64,000 bases of DNA from Bugula neritina (lineage: Eukaryota; Bryozoa; Gymnolaemata; Cheilostomatida; Bugulidae). Shown here in pieces: positions 1 to 12,372 of this stretch; positions within the stretch are counted from its first letter, which is position 1, and every line of letters starts with the position of its first letter. The notes beneath the pieces were generated by a model that did not search any database, was not told the origin of the DNA, and saw nothing but the letters and a program-made list of their open reading frames with translations. Location of the stretch: positions 19,880,628 to 19,944,627 of the forward strand of contig OZ037767.1 of NCBI GenBank assembly GCA_964035545.1. The letters run 5' to 3'. The position numbers and the translations under genes were made by a program.

Positions 1-404
1 AAATTGCACATAAACTATGTATTGTACCAAAATAAATAAATAGCGTCTAAGTGGGAAATTTAGCCTAGCGTCTAACTGGGATGACACCAATCTGAGACAC
101 AAAAGCACAGGCCAATTGGTGAGTTGGCATGGAATGACTCTATACTATATTGACTTAATCTGAACTTGTTATTTAACAGTAAGCATGGTAGGAAAAGAAT
201 GAATTTTTCAAGATTTAAAAGTTTGAAGTAATTGACATGTAATTATAAAGTAATTGTACAAATCAATTACATTAGATATGTAATTAATTACAATTAAAAT
301 TACAATTAAATTTTTATACATCAATTACAAATTACCTTCAATTACTTGAAAAAATGTAATTAATTACAACCAATTACAATTACAAAATACAATTACCCCA
401 ACCC

Positions 405-595
405 TGGTGTGCATGCATGCGTGTGTGTGCGTGTATGTGTTTGTGTTCAGGTGTGCGGCGTGTGCAGTGAGTGTATGTGTGCATGCGTGTGTGAGTGTGT
501 GTGTCAGTGTATGTGTGCATGCGTTTGTGTGCGTGTTCGTGTGCGTGTGCGAATGCGTGTGCGTGTGCATGTGTGCATGGGTTTTAGTGTATGTA
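405..595. repeat. GT/GC-rich microsatellite
   Basis: An imperfect (GT)n tract with GC and AT interruptions. The long open frames over it on both strands (His/Thr-rich or Cys/Val-rich) come from the dinucleotide repeat and are not genes. Confidence 0.9.
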
Positions 596-707
596 TTGAA
601 TGCACGTCTTGATCTAGAATACTATTTTACTCTAATTGCTGTTCCTTCTAGAGAATTGTAGACTAGACTGCATAGCTTCTTCCACTCTTCAAATTCTACA
701 AAGAAAG

Positions 708-3700
708 ATGTCAAGTTACAGAAGGTATGATGACCCTGTCCAGATATCTGAATATGTTGTCAGCAGACCTAGATACCCCCAAAAAGTGTTTGACATGATC
801 CTGGAGTACACTAGACAGCGGGTTTGTGTTGAAGTTCTCACCATTTGCTACTTTAGTGAGGACATAAGAACTCTTTATAGATCTTCCAGTCAATATTGGT
901 TACTTAGTCACATTGTATGATACTTGCTTTATTAATACAACTTAAGCATTAATATAGAAGCATAATCAGAAAATAACCCACAGCAGCAGTTTTTATTTGT
1001 TCTTCTAACTAAATAAAATTGATTGGGTAAAATATGGATTTGCAAATTTGACCAGTTTGACCAAAAATTGAACAACTAGCGCATTAAATAACTAGAAAGT
1101 GAGTGTCTTATTTATATTTCAACATGTTGCGACGGTGTGTTGGTTGCAATCATCCAACCTCATTTCACAAAATTACTATACCAATTAGAGTATAACATGT
1201 TTCACATTACATATGAAAATTAATAATATTTATAATAGCAAACAAATGCTATATAAAATAGCCATATATTTCATATTAACTAATTGGCATAATATATTAT
1301 ATTGAGCGGTTACTAATACTGGCGGTGTATAATATACTAGGTGGTGTAGTCCTGCTTTTCTCTTTGTTGAATACTTCTTGCACAACGCATAAAATTTCAT
1401 ATTCATATATTGATTTCCTTATGCATAGGCAATACCTTCTAAATCTGGAAAGTTCCCCTTAGCGGTTGATGTGGGTTGTGGGCCTGGCTTGATGTCTACC
1501 TCATTTCTGGCACCTCACTTTGATAAAGTTCTCGGAATAGACATCAGTGAAGCTCAAATTGCTCAAGCTAATGTTAACAAAGAATATGACAACATAGAAT
1601 ACAAGTAAATAACAATTACTGGAAAAAGTATTAGCTTTTTATTACTCATAATGATAAATTATATATAACTACATAATATAGTTCATGCATGCTCAACTAA
1701 ATGAGTAAAGCCTGTATTATATACTCTGATGCAACATACTTGTATTTAGTTTCTTTACTGAATTCTAGCACCACATATTTACAAAATGTCATATCTTTTT
1801 ATGCACGTTTTCATTTACTATCAGTTGTATATAATAATTCAACCAATGTGTCTAGTGAAAAAATGTATAGCCGCATTTATATGTATCAGCAACTGCTACA
1901 GAACATTGTGAAGTAGGTTATGTTATGATGTCATAGAGTTGCATGCGCCGAGAGCATGCCGGTGGAAGATAACTCCGTTACACTGGTTCAGGTGGCCACG
2001 GCACTGCATTGGTTAGATCATGAGAAGTTCTACAGAGAATGTGACAGAGTTCTGATTGCGGGAGGAGTTATCGCTGCTTTCTCTCATTACCCAGACATAC
2101 AAGTTATAGACCATCCTAACAAGGATCACCTTACGAGAATCCTCAGAGAGGTGAGGGGTGATCCAATCACCCTTACTAAAACTTGAATCTGCAATTATAG
2201 CACACCTGTTCTTTAGCATTTAGTAGTCAAGTAAAAGCAGATGTTAGTCAAGCTAAAATAATTCATTCCACATTAAATATTTTTAGTGAAAACTTTATTG
2301 GTTTAAATGTGCAACATCTTTGGAGTGAAAATTTTTGAGATTGTTTCTTTGGTTTGAGACTTTGGCAAATGACTAGCAAGTTCTAAGAATTGCCACATTA
2401 TGTAGTAGTTGAGAGTTTTTGATTTAACTTTTCAAATTATGCATTGAAAAGTAATAAGGTTAAAGCAGTTGAAGGCTGGCTAAGAAGTGAAGCTATGGTT
2501 TTGTGCAATCAAATATTACAGCGTGCTTATGCAAAGTTTTACATGTAAAATGCAAATTTTAAAGGGAAATAATATGGCCCGGGGAATTAACTGCATCAGT
2601 ATGAACACAACACAACTTTTCCTTATAATAGCATTGTACATTGCCATCTTATAAAATTGTCTTGTTTATATTCTATATCTTTGTTTTTTTCAAGTGTAGG
2701 CGAAATTAATGGGGTTTTTTCAAACTACTATTTATTATACTGTTATTAACATCAGAGCTCTCACTTTTAGATACGAGTGAAGATAACTTCTAATGAGAAT
2801 CCAGAGTATCTCCTCCCTAATAAGTATGCAGCTGAACACTACAAAGATCCTTGCCTTCAAATACCTTATCCAGACACACAGAGGTAAGATAACTCTATAA
2901 TGTTTGGTTTAATAATCTGACAACTCCAAGCTCTGCTATAAACTGTAAAATCGAATGATTTTGAATTAAATCTTCAACTCATGTCAAAGGTTACAATATT
3001 TAAAAAGGATTCATGTATTTGTGAAAATAAAAATTTTGTAATGTAGAAAAAAATTTCAACAACTTTATAAAAAGGTTTCTCATTGTTTTTCTTGGTCTTG
3101 GAAGTTTTAGTGAAGATTTTTCTTCAATAACTATTAGAAATATATTCAGTCATGAAGAACCTTTATACCTGCTGCATTTCTACCTACTGACTGCTAGGTT
3201 TAGCAGCCGTGAAGATTAGTGAAAAAACCTCCTTGGAATAAATTCAACTCATTTTTTATGATTACTTCTTTTAACAACACATCTAATACATACAATAAGC
3301 ATCAAATTACCACAATTGTATTTGCAGTTTGCACCATAAGTTTATCATCTTTATGGCTGCAAAATCATGGCTACAGAAATAGTGTATTCAATTGATGGAA
3401 ATATACCATACTCTCAAATGTTCAAGTGTTTGACTTTTAACATGCTTTATAGGTATGATGATATATTTTTTCCATTCCACACTACAATAGCTGGTATTCA
3501 CAGATACTACATGACAATAACCTGTGTCAGAAAGTTTATAAATAGCAACGAAGAAAGAAAAGGATGGTGGAACGATATATTTGACAGGTCCGTGGGTAAC
3601 TCTGTTTTAAGCTACGACCAGCTCAACTTGACAGGTCACATTGTGTTACAGCTGTGTTACTTAATATGTTTTGATATGATGGCATTGTAGGATAATGGAG

Positions 3701-3784
3701 GCGTACGGGACAGACAACTCCGAATCACCTTTAACTATTACCTTCAAGGCATTTCTTTTAATGGGAAGAAAACCAACACAGTAA
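708..3784 (+). CDS. class I SAM-dependent methyltransferase, 6 exons
   Basis: Coding exons at 708-821, 1429-1604, 1937-2150, 2771-2883, 3453-3587 and 3691-3784 join in phase to 281 residues with a TAA stop. The product should be a soluble class I (Rossmann-fold) methyltransferase transferring a methyl group from S-adenosylmethionine. Exon 2 carries motif I (VDVGCGPGLMS) and the acidic end of strand 2 (VLGIDIS). Exon 3 carries the post-II region (MPVEDNSVTLVQVATALHWL), typical of the small-molecule methyltransferase branch that includes yeast Tmt1 (trans-aconitate). The C-terminus ends in FLLMGRKPTQ, a conserved ending in this branch as I remember it. The start has no in-frame competitor nearby. 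The exon 5 donor (GTCCGT) is non-ideal but is the only one that keeps phase. The substrate cannot be read from sequence. The gene is convergent with the secreted-protein gene at 5.0-8.0 kb. Confidence 0.85.
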
Positions 3785-5046
3785 TTTAATTAATACAAAT
3801 ATAAAAATTAATGAAAATAATATTATAATGACTTTTTATTAATAAACAGAAATTATTTGGAATCTTAGTAGAATTATGTTTTAAAGTTTATTAATTTATT
3901 TTGAATTAAAATAATAAAATGGCAGCCACCAAAGGCTGTCATCTTATTGGCTAAAGTATACACTTTTCAAGCTTGTTGCAGTCTGCCTAAAACACATTAT
4001 ATACTTTTACTAGCATAACTGCCTAACCCATCAGCGGAGAGAGTAGATTTTGACAGTTGTATATTATTTTATGATACTAATTTTCAGATTTAAAAAATGA
4101 TTTTATACAATTAGAATAATATCATTTAGTAAGAAAGTTTGACAAACTGGACTTATAATTAAGCTGGTTCTGTACTCAAATCGTTTAGCAGTATATGCTT
4201 CTGGGACTATCAGTCATGTAGACGTGTAGAGTAGTGACAGTTTCATTCAGGCAAAGTGGTGGCTCTTTCATAAATTTCTAAAATATGAATTAATTGTACA
4301 AACATACATGTACAAATCAATCAACTCAAACTATATTAAACCAAACTGCTATACCAATCATATTTTAAATAAATATTCTATAATTTGAACAAAACTTGTT
4401 CAAGTTACTAAAAATAATATATCAAAGGAATACGAATGTTGATTTTTTAAGCAATCCGAATGCTAGGTTTAAACACACGTTGGAGTTGTGTTTTCCGTGA
4501 AGCTAATGCATTCCAGAGTAAGTAAAAGTAATGTCTATTGGTGAAAAATCAGAGTTGAAAATTTAAGAATGAATGCAAATATAATTATATAGTCTGTTTA
4601 AATTGGAGCCAATACTCTAATATCTGGAACACTTTGAATTGTGTCGAGTTGATCATTATTATATATTTTTATTTAATCAGCACAGAAAATTGGCTAGAGT
4701 TTTGAACAGTAATTTTGTCTGATGCCAACATTCTCCCACTTAAGTTCCAAATAGAGCAGGTTTGTATCTTCTCATGCATGACACCTACAGCTTTAACTAG
4801 AAACATGGCCATAGGGTGTTCATAGGCTCATTAGCTTAGGAATTGACTGCATACTAAACAAAACATGTATATCCTATGGTCTCCCTATAAACACTTTAAT
4901 TTCTACTACACTAGAAAGTATCAAGTAATTCAGATGAGATGTTTGGTGTTGTAGTCTTGGTTATTGTTACATTATAAAATATTATTTCTCTATGCAACTA
5001 TATGCACGACTCATTTAAATTTCAGTATATAGTTGTTGAGTCTCTG
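3785..5046. other. convergent intergenic interval
   Basis: AT-rich sequence between two convergent genes. AATAAA-type signals lie just after the methyltransferase stop (around 3840 and 3912). I see no credible exon, repeat array or structured element here. Confidence 0.6.
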
Positions 5047-8031
5047 TTAGATAAAGTGATAAGTTGGGGTGCTTACGCTGAACACCCATGGTGTTGGGTG
5101 CTCCCATCTGTAGCTATCTTGGAAGTTAGGGTTGAAGGACCAGCCAAATGCCACCAGCTCCTTCTCATCGTATAGCAAAAATACAGGGAATACTTCATCA
5201 CAGGCCATGTCTCTAGTCAGGTTGTACCAGTAATGCATACCTACAGGATATAAGCCTCAGTCGAATATAATACACATAATAATATTATTATTTGTAACGT
5301 TATCATCATATAAAAAAGAAAACTGTCAGCTAAAGCTGTGTATAGCTGTTACTAGCTATTTGAAAGTTGGTGTTGTTAGGATGCAGGTTTGCCACAAAAG
5401 TATACTTGCACTTTGACCTTTAAACACAGCAGTGGAACTTTAATTGAATAATGGAAAACATTAGAGTTTGAAGGAAGGAAAACGCTTGGCATACACAGCT
5501 AAGAGGTTAATCTAATAATGAAATTTTTCCCAGCCCAGGTTTTGTTCACCTTTCACCACCATGTCCTGATCAGGTGGCAGGTTTTGTAGCAAGAGATTTA
5601 AAGGCTTCTTGAGTAAATCTTTATTGAGTAATTAGAAACAAATTAATATGAAGTTTTGTAACTTATTACAACAAACTCTCAGGTCACATTGCATCTCAAT
5701 AGAGTTCACTTTAGACACTGCCCGTATCGCTGTAAGCTGTGCCTACTGAGAACACAGTACAGATATACACTGGATAGGCACATCGTGTTTTAATTCTTGA
5801 TTCATGCCATTTTCATTCAGAATATGCAATGTTAATGACGTACCCATCCAAAAGAAGCATTTTCCTTCAACAAATGCTGTTTGAGAGGTAACTTGACTCT
5901 CCCTCAAAGGAATCCTCATTAGATGTGAAGAATTCAGGCCATTCTGTATAGCCAATAGCGTGCCAGTGCCTTGACTATCAAACTGTGATTGGTTACGGCC
6001 AGTTGTACAAATAGTTGCTATAGAAATGTAAACATAAATGTGGGGGGGTATTTTGAATTTATTTTCAGGGTTGGTACATAGTAGCCATTGGTTTAACATA
6101 CACTACGTTCCCACGCTTTAGATGGATTCACACAGGATGCTCATACGATAGATTTGTGATTACGGATTCTTTAATATATGGTTAAGATTTCATACGAATT
6201 GTCACTGTCCCCATGCATCGAATGAAAAATTCATTCTGCTAAGCATTGGGACAGAGCGAAAGTTAAAATAAATAAAATATAAGACTAGCTGGGAAATTCT
6301 AGTAAACTTATTGCATCAAGACATTCCCTTTCATAACTTGTGAGTTGAAAAGAGTACATGACTTCAAATGTTTGGTCCGTTTCCTTGCTATATATGGCAT
6401 AGAGAATATGTTTGTTGAATAAAACACTTACCAGGTTCAACAAAGTAGATTGTAATGACCCACTTGTCTACCTCCTCCAGGAAGGTGTGATATTTCTCAT
6501 TTTGTTTTCTCGGGTAGTCCGTAGTTTTGGGTATCTGCAAGGGGAGCAATTACAACAAGAAATAAGTTTATAAAGTGACCTTTGAGTTAGCGTAAGAACC
6601 AAATCTCACATGGGTATATTTTATGACTGCGTCACTTACTCCAGCCTGAATTCCAGCTATAAACCCATTTTTATCCAACAAGATCATAATTGCCGTATCA
6701 CCATTTAGCATGTATCGGTTTCCACTAAACATTGTCCCTTCAACATCACCTACAATATACAAGTCTATTTTCATGTCAAGGTCACTTCAACCAAACCTTT
6801 TCTTGAGAATACTTAGTTTCAGTTTGATCTAATGTCAATTAGGCATTATTTTATAAAACTGTGACCTTGAAATTACACTATATGTTGGAATTTACTATTA
6901 TTGTTACTACATTACTAAGTTATTACATTAAACTACATCACATATTACTAGATAATACAATGTTAAAGTAGTGTATACGTTTACATCATTATATTATTAT
7001 TCTATATTACATTTTTGTAATACTACTATATTACTATACTACTCTGTATGTAACCACATACATCGTGAAAAACTATTCAATTGATTTATGATTGCGCTTA
7101 TGAATTCAGTAAAATGTTGGTAACACAAATAACAAGGTTTGCCATTAATAAAGTAAATACTGAAACCTTATAAAGTGTCAGACTCAGAATGGCGGCCAAC
7201 ATTTTAGTGTCTAAAGAGAAGATTTAGTCATTTTTTGCAGGTGTGCAAAGCAAAAAACTGCAAACAAGAATTTTATGAGATGCTCTCATAACGCAAAAAG
7301 ACAGGAAGCTTTTTAATAACAAAGTGACAGTATAACCTGAAAAAAATTGTTTGAGGAGTTTTAAAAGGTTGATGATGCAATTCAGAACTCACATCCGACG
7401 TGAGTATCCTGAACCCAGCCAGCCTCCTCCATCTCCCCCTGCGTCCTCGGCAGGTATTCAAATGCAGTGAAGGGGTTAAACGAGAAACCAGCTGCAAAAC
7501 AATCTCATAAAATAACTTTACGTTAGTACATGAAATGCAGTAGTATTTTCTCTCGTGTTGCCCTCTTGTTTTATCATACCATCTCTAAAAACTGAGGAGA
7601 GACTCTAACTAGAAGTGTAGACTGGTAAAGATTTGATGTCTCATAGAATAGGTACAATAAATTTAACTTCGTTTTATTGGCTCTCTGCTCTGCAATAGTA
7701 TGTGTTGGTCAAAATAGTTGGCTGAAAATCTTTAAATAATTTTTAATAGCTGAATATCAACATGATGAAAACAGATTGTATGCATACTGAGCTCTATTGT
7801 GTTTGTCTTGCTTATCTAATAGCAGTGGAGAAACAACAGGTCAAACTCCAAACACAATAATAATAATATTTTACTTTAGCCCAGTAATAGGACAGTTTAA
7901 TGGTATAACAACATAAGTGAGAGTGAAGTAGACTAACCTCTGAGCCCTGTCCAGGTTGGTGGATCTGTAAACGCACAGAGAATACTAATCATAGATATCA
8001 ACAGCAACAAATGAGACGATAGCTGATCCAT
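5047..8031 (-). CDS. secreted protein of unknown function, 6 exons
   Basis: On the minus strand, exons 8031-7938, 7491-7393, 6749-6640, 6534-6432, 6017-5844 and 5240-5047 join in phase to 257 residues. The first 20 or so residues are a signal peptide (MDQLSSHLLLLISMISILCA), so the product is probably secreted or luminal. The rest is rich in aromatic residues and has few cysteines. Recognisable stretches are FNPFTAFEYLPRTQGEMEEA near the N-terminus, a TICTTGRNQSQFDSQGTGTL segment, and GKCFFWMGMHYWYNL followed by DEVFPVFLLYD in the last third. I do not recognise a named domain. The even spread of W/Y/F and single conserved-looking Cys pairs suggest one compact extracellular domain. All six exon junctions use GT-AG sites with matching phase, which makes the structure reliable although the function is unknown. 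Confidence 0.75.
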
Positions 8032-8334
8032 TTATAATGTTTACACTTTTACAACTTTTGTGGGTTTGAAAAGACGTGATAGCTTCGCATCAGCTGTCAA
8101 TTTCAAATAATTATGTAATTGCTATATAAGGGTAATGTTAAAAATATGAGCATTGATCAGAAACTGGAGTATTAAATACAATATATTTGAAGAAAAGTAA
8201 ATATAAACTACTTAACACGTTTCTGTTTCACTATAGCCAATCATGTGTGCAACTTCTACTTTAATTTTCAGAAGTCGAATACCCAATAAGGCTGGCGAAC
8301 ATAATATTTTGGTACATATGTATATGAATATATG
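8032..8334. other. upstream region of the secreted-protein gene
   Basis: About 300 bp of AT-rich DNA between the start codon of the minus-strand gene and a minisatellite. It presumably holds that gene's promoter, but I see no clear motif. Confidence 0.4.
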
Positions 8335-8339
8335 CAATA

Positions 8340-8815
8340 CACTTTCCTGGCCTACTCTGTATATACTCTAACATACTTACTATACTCTGTATATACTCTA
8401 ACATACTTACTATACTCTATATACTCTAACATACTTACTATACTCTGCATATACTCTAACATACTTACTATACTCTGTATACTCTAACAGTAACATACTT
8501 ACTATACTTTGTAAACTCTAACATACTTACTATACTCTATATACTCTAACATACTTACTATACTCTGTATATACTCTAACATACTTACTATACTTTGTAA
8601 ACTCTAACATACTTACTATACTCTATAGACTCTAACATACTTACTATACTCTGTATACTCTAACATACTTACTATACTCTATATACTCTAACATACTTAC
8701 TATACTCTATAGACTCTAACATACTTACTATACTCTGTATACTCTAACATACTTACTATACCCTATATACTCTAACATACTTATTATAGCCTACTCTGTA
8801 TACTCTAAAATACTT
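8340..8815. repeat. minisatellite, about 26-28 bp unit
   Basis: Tandem array built on TACTCTAACATACTTACTA followed by TACTCTGTA or a shorter variant. There are roughly 17 copies, with unit-length differences caused by a TATA insertion. It lies in intergenic DNA. Confidence 0.9.
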
Positions 8816-10739
8816 ACTTGACCATGTTTGGTGAACTCCAAGGTAAACTATACACAGTAAGAGCTTATTATAAGAATTTGACTCCATGATGACTCTATGA
8901 GAGAACAACAAGCACTGATGCCTAAAACCACATTAAATCCTTACAGCCTCACTTTGGATATAAAGTCAAAATAAGGTTAATTGTTGAACTGTAAACTCTC
9001 TACTAAGCATCAGCAATCATGAGTGTGGTGCAATAGTGCAGTCACACCAGCTTTATAAAATGTTTTTATCATCATTCCCTTGCATGTGCTGTTTAATATC
9101 AACAAGTCTAACCCCTCATTCACACTTACAGCAACATATAGCAAAAATAACAGCAAATATCAGTGCTTTTTACAAATTTCTGAACTTCCTGTACGGATTT
9201 GCGGTACAGTAGGATCAAGCACTGCTCAAATAAATTGCAGCAGGCTCCTATTGGAAAGAGAAACTTTTGCGTCAACTCATTGGATATAATTGTCCAATGA
9301 AATGTCATAGATCGTATCTAATAGCGGACTTTGAAAACTTCAGCCCGGACACATTAAAAATGGCTGACATTTTACGTTACAGCATACGTTACGGTAAGTG
9401 TGAAGGAGAGGTAACTCTCTCAGGGGACGCAGCTCTAATATGAACAATATATATTATATAGCAGCTCGAGCTTGTCGCACATTCACCAGTTTTATCATCA
9501 CGCTATTATGTCGAGCTTGCGAACTGAGTCGCGCTCACCTGAAAGTTCAGCATTGCAAACTCGAAAACAGTCTCAATCTGGAAAATTTCAACCATTTAGT
9601 AGCAGCAAAAGTTCTTTGAATTAAGTTCTGCGAGTGTCTTCATGAATTTAGAATTTGCTTGATTAAAAATTTCAGGAGAGCATAACTTCTTTTGTTATAT
9701 TTCTTATTTAGAACACCTCTTCCCCCTAATTCGACAACATTGCACCTACAGATGTTTTTGTGTCAATTTATTACAAGCATCTATTGTCCAGTTAAAAAGA
9801 TTGTGAGTCCCTGAATTTTGATTGGGTGATGGTTAAATTTTGCTACATTAGGTTGCTACATGTCTGAAAAAACTCCATAAAACTTGTTACAACATAATAA
9901 TAAAATAGGAGCAGGCTGAGCTTTAGGTTCTTTAGGAACTCCTCAACCCAGACAAAACCTTAACCAATCACGGTAGAAGAGTTTCATCCTTTCAACACTT
10001 TTTTCTACATCCTCTATAATTACTATAAGCATTTCTAATGCCATTTTAATAAGTGCATTCAAAGTTCTAGAAGTGAATAGGCTACAATAATGGAGGAATC
10101 AGGAAACGCCTGCGTTCCTAATGAGAAATACCCCACAAGAAGTTATGTTCTCATTAGAAATTCAACCTGCTCCTTCCAACCAAAAATTGGTGAAAAGTTA
10201 ACAACTTCAAACTATTGTCTGTTATTGCACCTAAATGCTCCCCTTTTGCATCTTGGCAAAAAAAAACTAATTCTTTAACTACTCTAGCCATCAAGTTCTC
10301 CATAATTTCTGTCACAACTTGAAGGTAACCTGTTCTCTTGACTAGGCATTCTGCAGCTGTGACATGCAGTTAACGGAACTGTTCTGGTGAATTCTAGACT
10401 TTCTAATTTCAAACACTAGCTATAGAAAATATAATCCAAGACAAGTTATTTGTTCTAGTTATAGAAAACTTAGATATGAGCAACACGACTTGGTGATATC
10501 GAAACTACAAGCTAGTATCAACTTAGACTGTTTGATAAAAAAAGCAAAATTAGAAATAATAATATATACTTTGTACTGACACTCAATCTGGACCCTGGAG
10601 TTGACTTTGAACTGCTTAGGCAGGTCATTCACCTTGTTTATTACAGTGGATGTAGTAGAGTACAGTCGATGCCGGTGTAAATTTGTACTAAAATTGAATA
10701 TCTGTTGAGTGACTCGGCAACTGAGCTGAGATTTTATAA

Positions 10740-11065
10740 CAGCGGCCCGGGTTCAAGGGCCTAGGCCCGCGTTCAAGGGCCTAGGCAGTGCTACAGCAGA
10801 CGACCACATCCATTTGATCAGACACGCCCTTATTAACCTGACTGCTGAGGTTACGTGCCTGGATGAAAATTCTGCGCTGTTCTGTAAGCAGCTCCAGTTG
10901 GAGGTGAATGAGCGTTTAGAGTGGAGACGTAGGTTGGAACCCCCAACTTGTGAGAACCTCAAACTACTGTACTTCTTCACCCCCAACTCGGAGGTGCTTA
11001 CAGTACAATTGGTTGGGTATTCAAAGCAAGATACTTTTATTTTATGGGTAGACAACTTCTAATGT
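10740..11065 (+). other. GC-rich open island, unidentified exon or pseudogene fragment
   Basis: This stretch is clearly GC-richer than its surroundings. One plus-strand frame is open from about 10770 to a TAA at 11060-11062 and begins after a possible acceptor (TGCTACAG). The peptide contains NLTAEVTCLDENSALF and NERLEWRRRLEPPT. There is no ATG near its start, so it would have to be an internal or terminal exon, or a relic of a mobile element. Just before it, a motif of about 20 bp (GTTCAAGGGCCTAGG) is directly repeated at 10750-10785. I do not recognise the peptide. Confidence 0.35.
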
Positions 11066-11546
11066 CATAAATATTCTTTAAAAGTCCACCTGTATTAAAG
11101 GCTGCTTCCACCTATTTGCTAAGTGGAGCTAGTGGTTATTTGGCCAGGTTTAAGCTTAGAAATGACATAATTATAACCAATGCAGTGTCTGCCCACTTTA
11201 ATAAGAATTTGGTAACTTAAGCAAGAAAGGTTTTAAATTTTAATTCCTATTGCCAGTTTTCTTGTTGTAATATAAAATACAGTCAAGTTTGCATATTTCA
11301 TAGACATATTTTATTTTTATGCAGAGTAATAAAATAAAAAAACTTAAAATGTGACAGTGCTTATAGAAACAGATATAGATATTAAGAGTGACAGAGTAAA
11401 CAGAGATTGGTAATCACAATTATTCAATGTATGTATCACAGCATAAGCTAAGTCAAAGATGCATATAAATGTGGTTGAAAGTGTGGGGCTGTTGTTTCAC
11501 ATTTCAGAGCGATTGTCTACTTATAGATATCAAAGCTTCAAGTCGC
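11066..11546. other. AT-rich intergenic DNA
   Basis: No exon-like segment, tandem repeat or inverted repeat that I can support. Confidence 0.4.
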
Positions 11547-11547
11547 G

Positions 11548-11997
11548 TTTATACCTTCATGATTTTCAGTTAGAAATTCAATTTGGTCGAGTTGAAATTT
11601 CACCGAGTTGCATTGCATTGTAAAAGTCACTCGTCAAAATTGTTGCATTGTGATTACTTAATTGGCGGATTTCAGAATAATAATCAATAGGAATGATAAT
11701 TCCTTGTAAACATCGACATTCAATTATGACTTTGGTGACTAGATGACATACTTAAAAAATGTTAAACAAAGCTTCAGCGATTCAAGAACGAGCTTCATGT
11801 TTATATCGGCTTTTATGCTGCCCACTCAACTAATTCATTGGGTTTTCAAAGGGCATCAAATAGCGAGTCATACTTCACTATTAGAAAGTGAGTTCAATAT
11901 GGTTTCAATGAGTTTCAGTTTGACTACAAAGGAGCACTACGGTGAGTGTTATTAACTGAAACTCGGAGCATTTTCAGCAGAGGTATAAACGCAACTT
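11548..11997. mobile_element. candidate MITE with about 17-bp terminal inverted repeats
   Basis: The left end AAGTCGCGTTTATACCT is matched in inverse orientation by AGGTATAAACGCAACTT at the right end, one mismatch in 17. Further in, TTTTCAGTTAGAA-type sequence also recurs weakly inverted. The interval is about 450 bp with no coding capacity. I cannot define a clean target-site duplication, so the family is uncertain. Confidence 0.45.
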
Positions 11998-12372
11998 TAG
12001 AGTTTGCGCACTGATCTAGTTAAGTTGATATGAAAAATCCAATAAATAAATAACAAAATATTACAAGAGTATCTCATGGAAACACTAAAAAAGTAAAGAA
12101 ACTTATTGGAAATGAAAGTAATTGTTAGAACTTGGTTAGCTGTTTCATTTTGTTAGCTGTTAAAAACATTTCCAAGAATATAGCAAGCAGACTGAAAAAG
12201 GCAGGGAATATAAATAAGTTAGTGAAATAAACTCCTGTCAGTGAATGATGTGTCCCCAGACCTACAGTGAAAGAAGATGATAGGAGGAAGAGTTGCAACA
12301 GCTGCTGTTGTTGAGTAACAGTGTGGTGACACAACGCCCGTCTTTCAGTAAATATACATAGTAAGTCAGCAG

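Noticed and set aside
364-661. Overlapping open frames of 67-84 residues on both strands
   Set aside because: They are translations of a GT/GC microsatellite (His/Thr or Cys/Val runs), not genes.
8340-8815. Regular repeats that could be mistaken for a CRISPR array
   Set aside because: There are no unique spacers: units abut directly and vary only by small indels, as in a minisatellite. The same holds for the arrays at 30.0-30.4 and 50.3-51.0 kb. The host is a eukaryote.
9660-9720. Short similarity between 9.67-9.72 kb and 49.16-49.20 kb (CATAACTTCTTATGCTATA)
   Set aside because: About 40 bp of diverged AT-rich match without boundaries; too short to call a repeat family.
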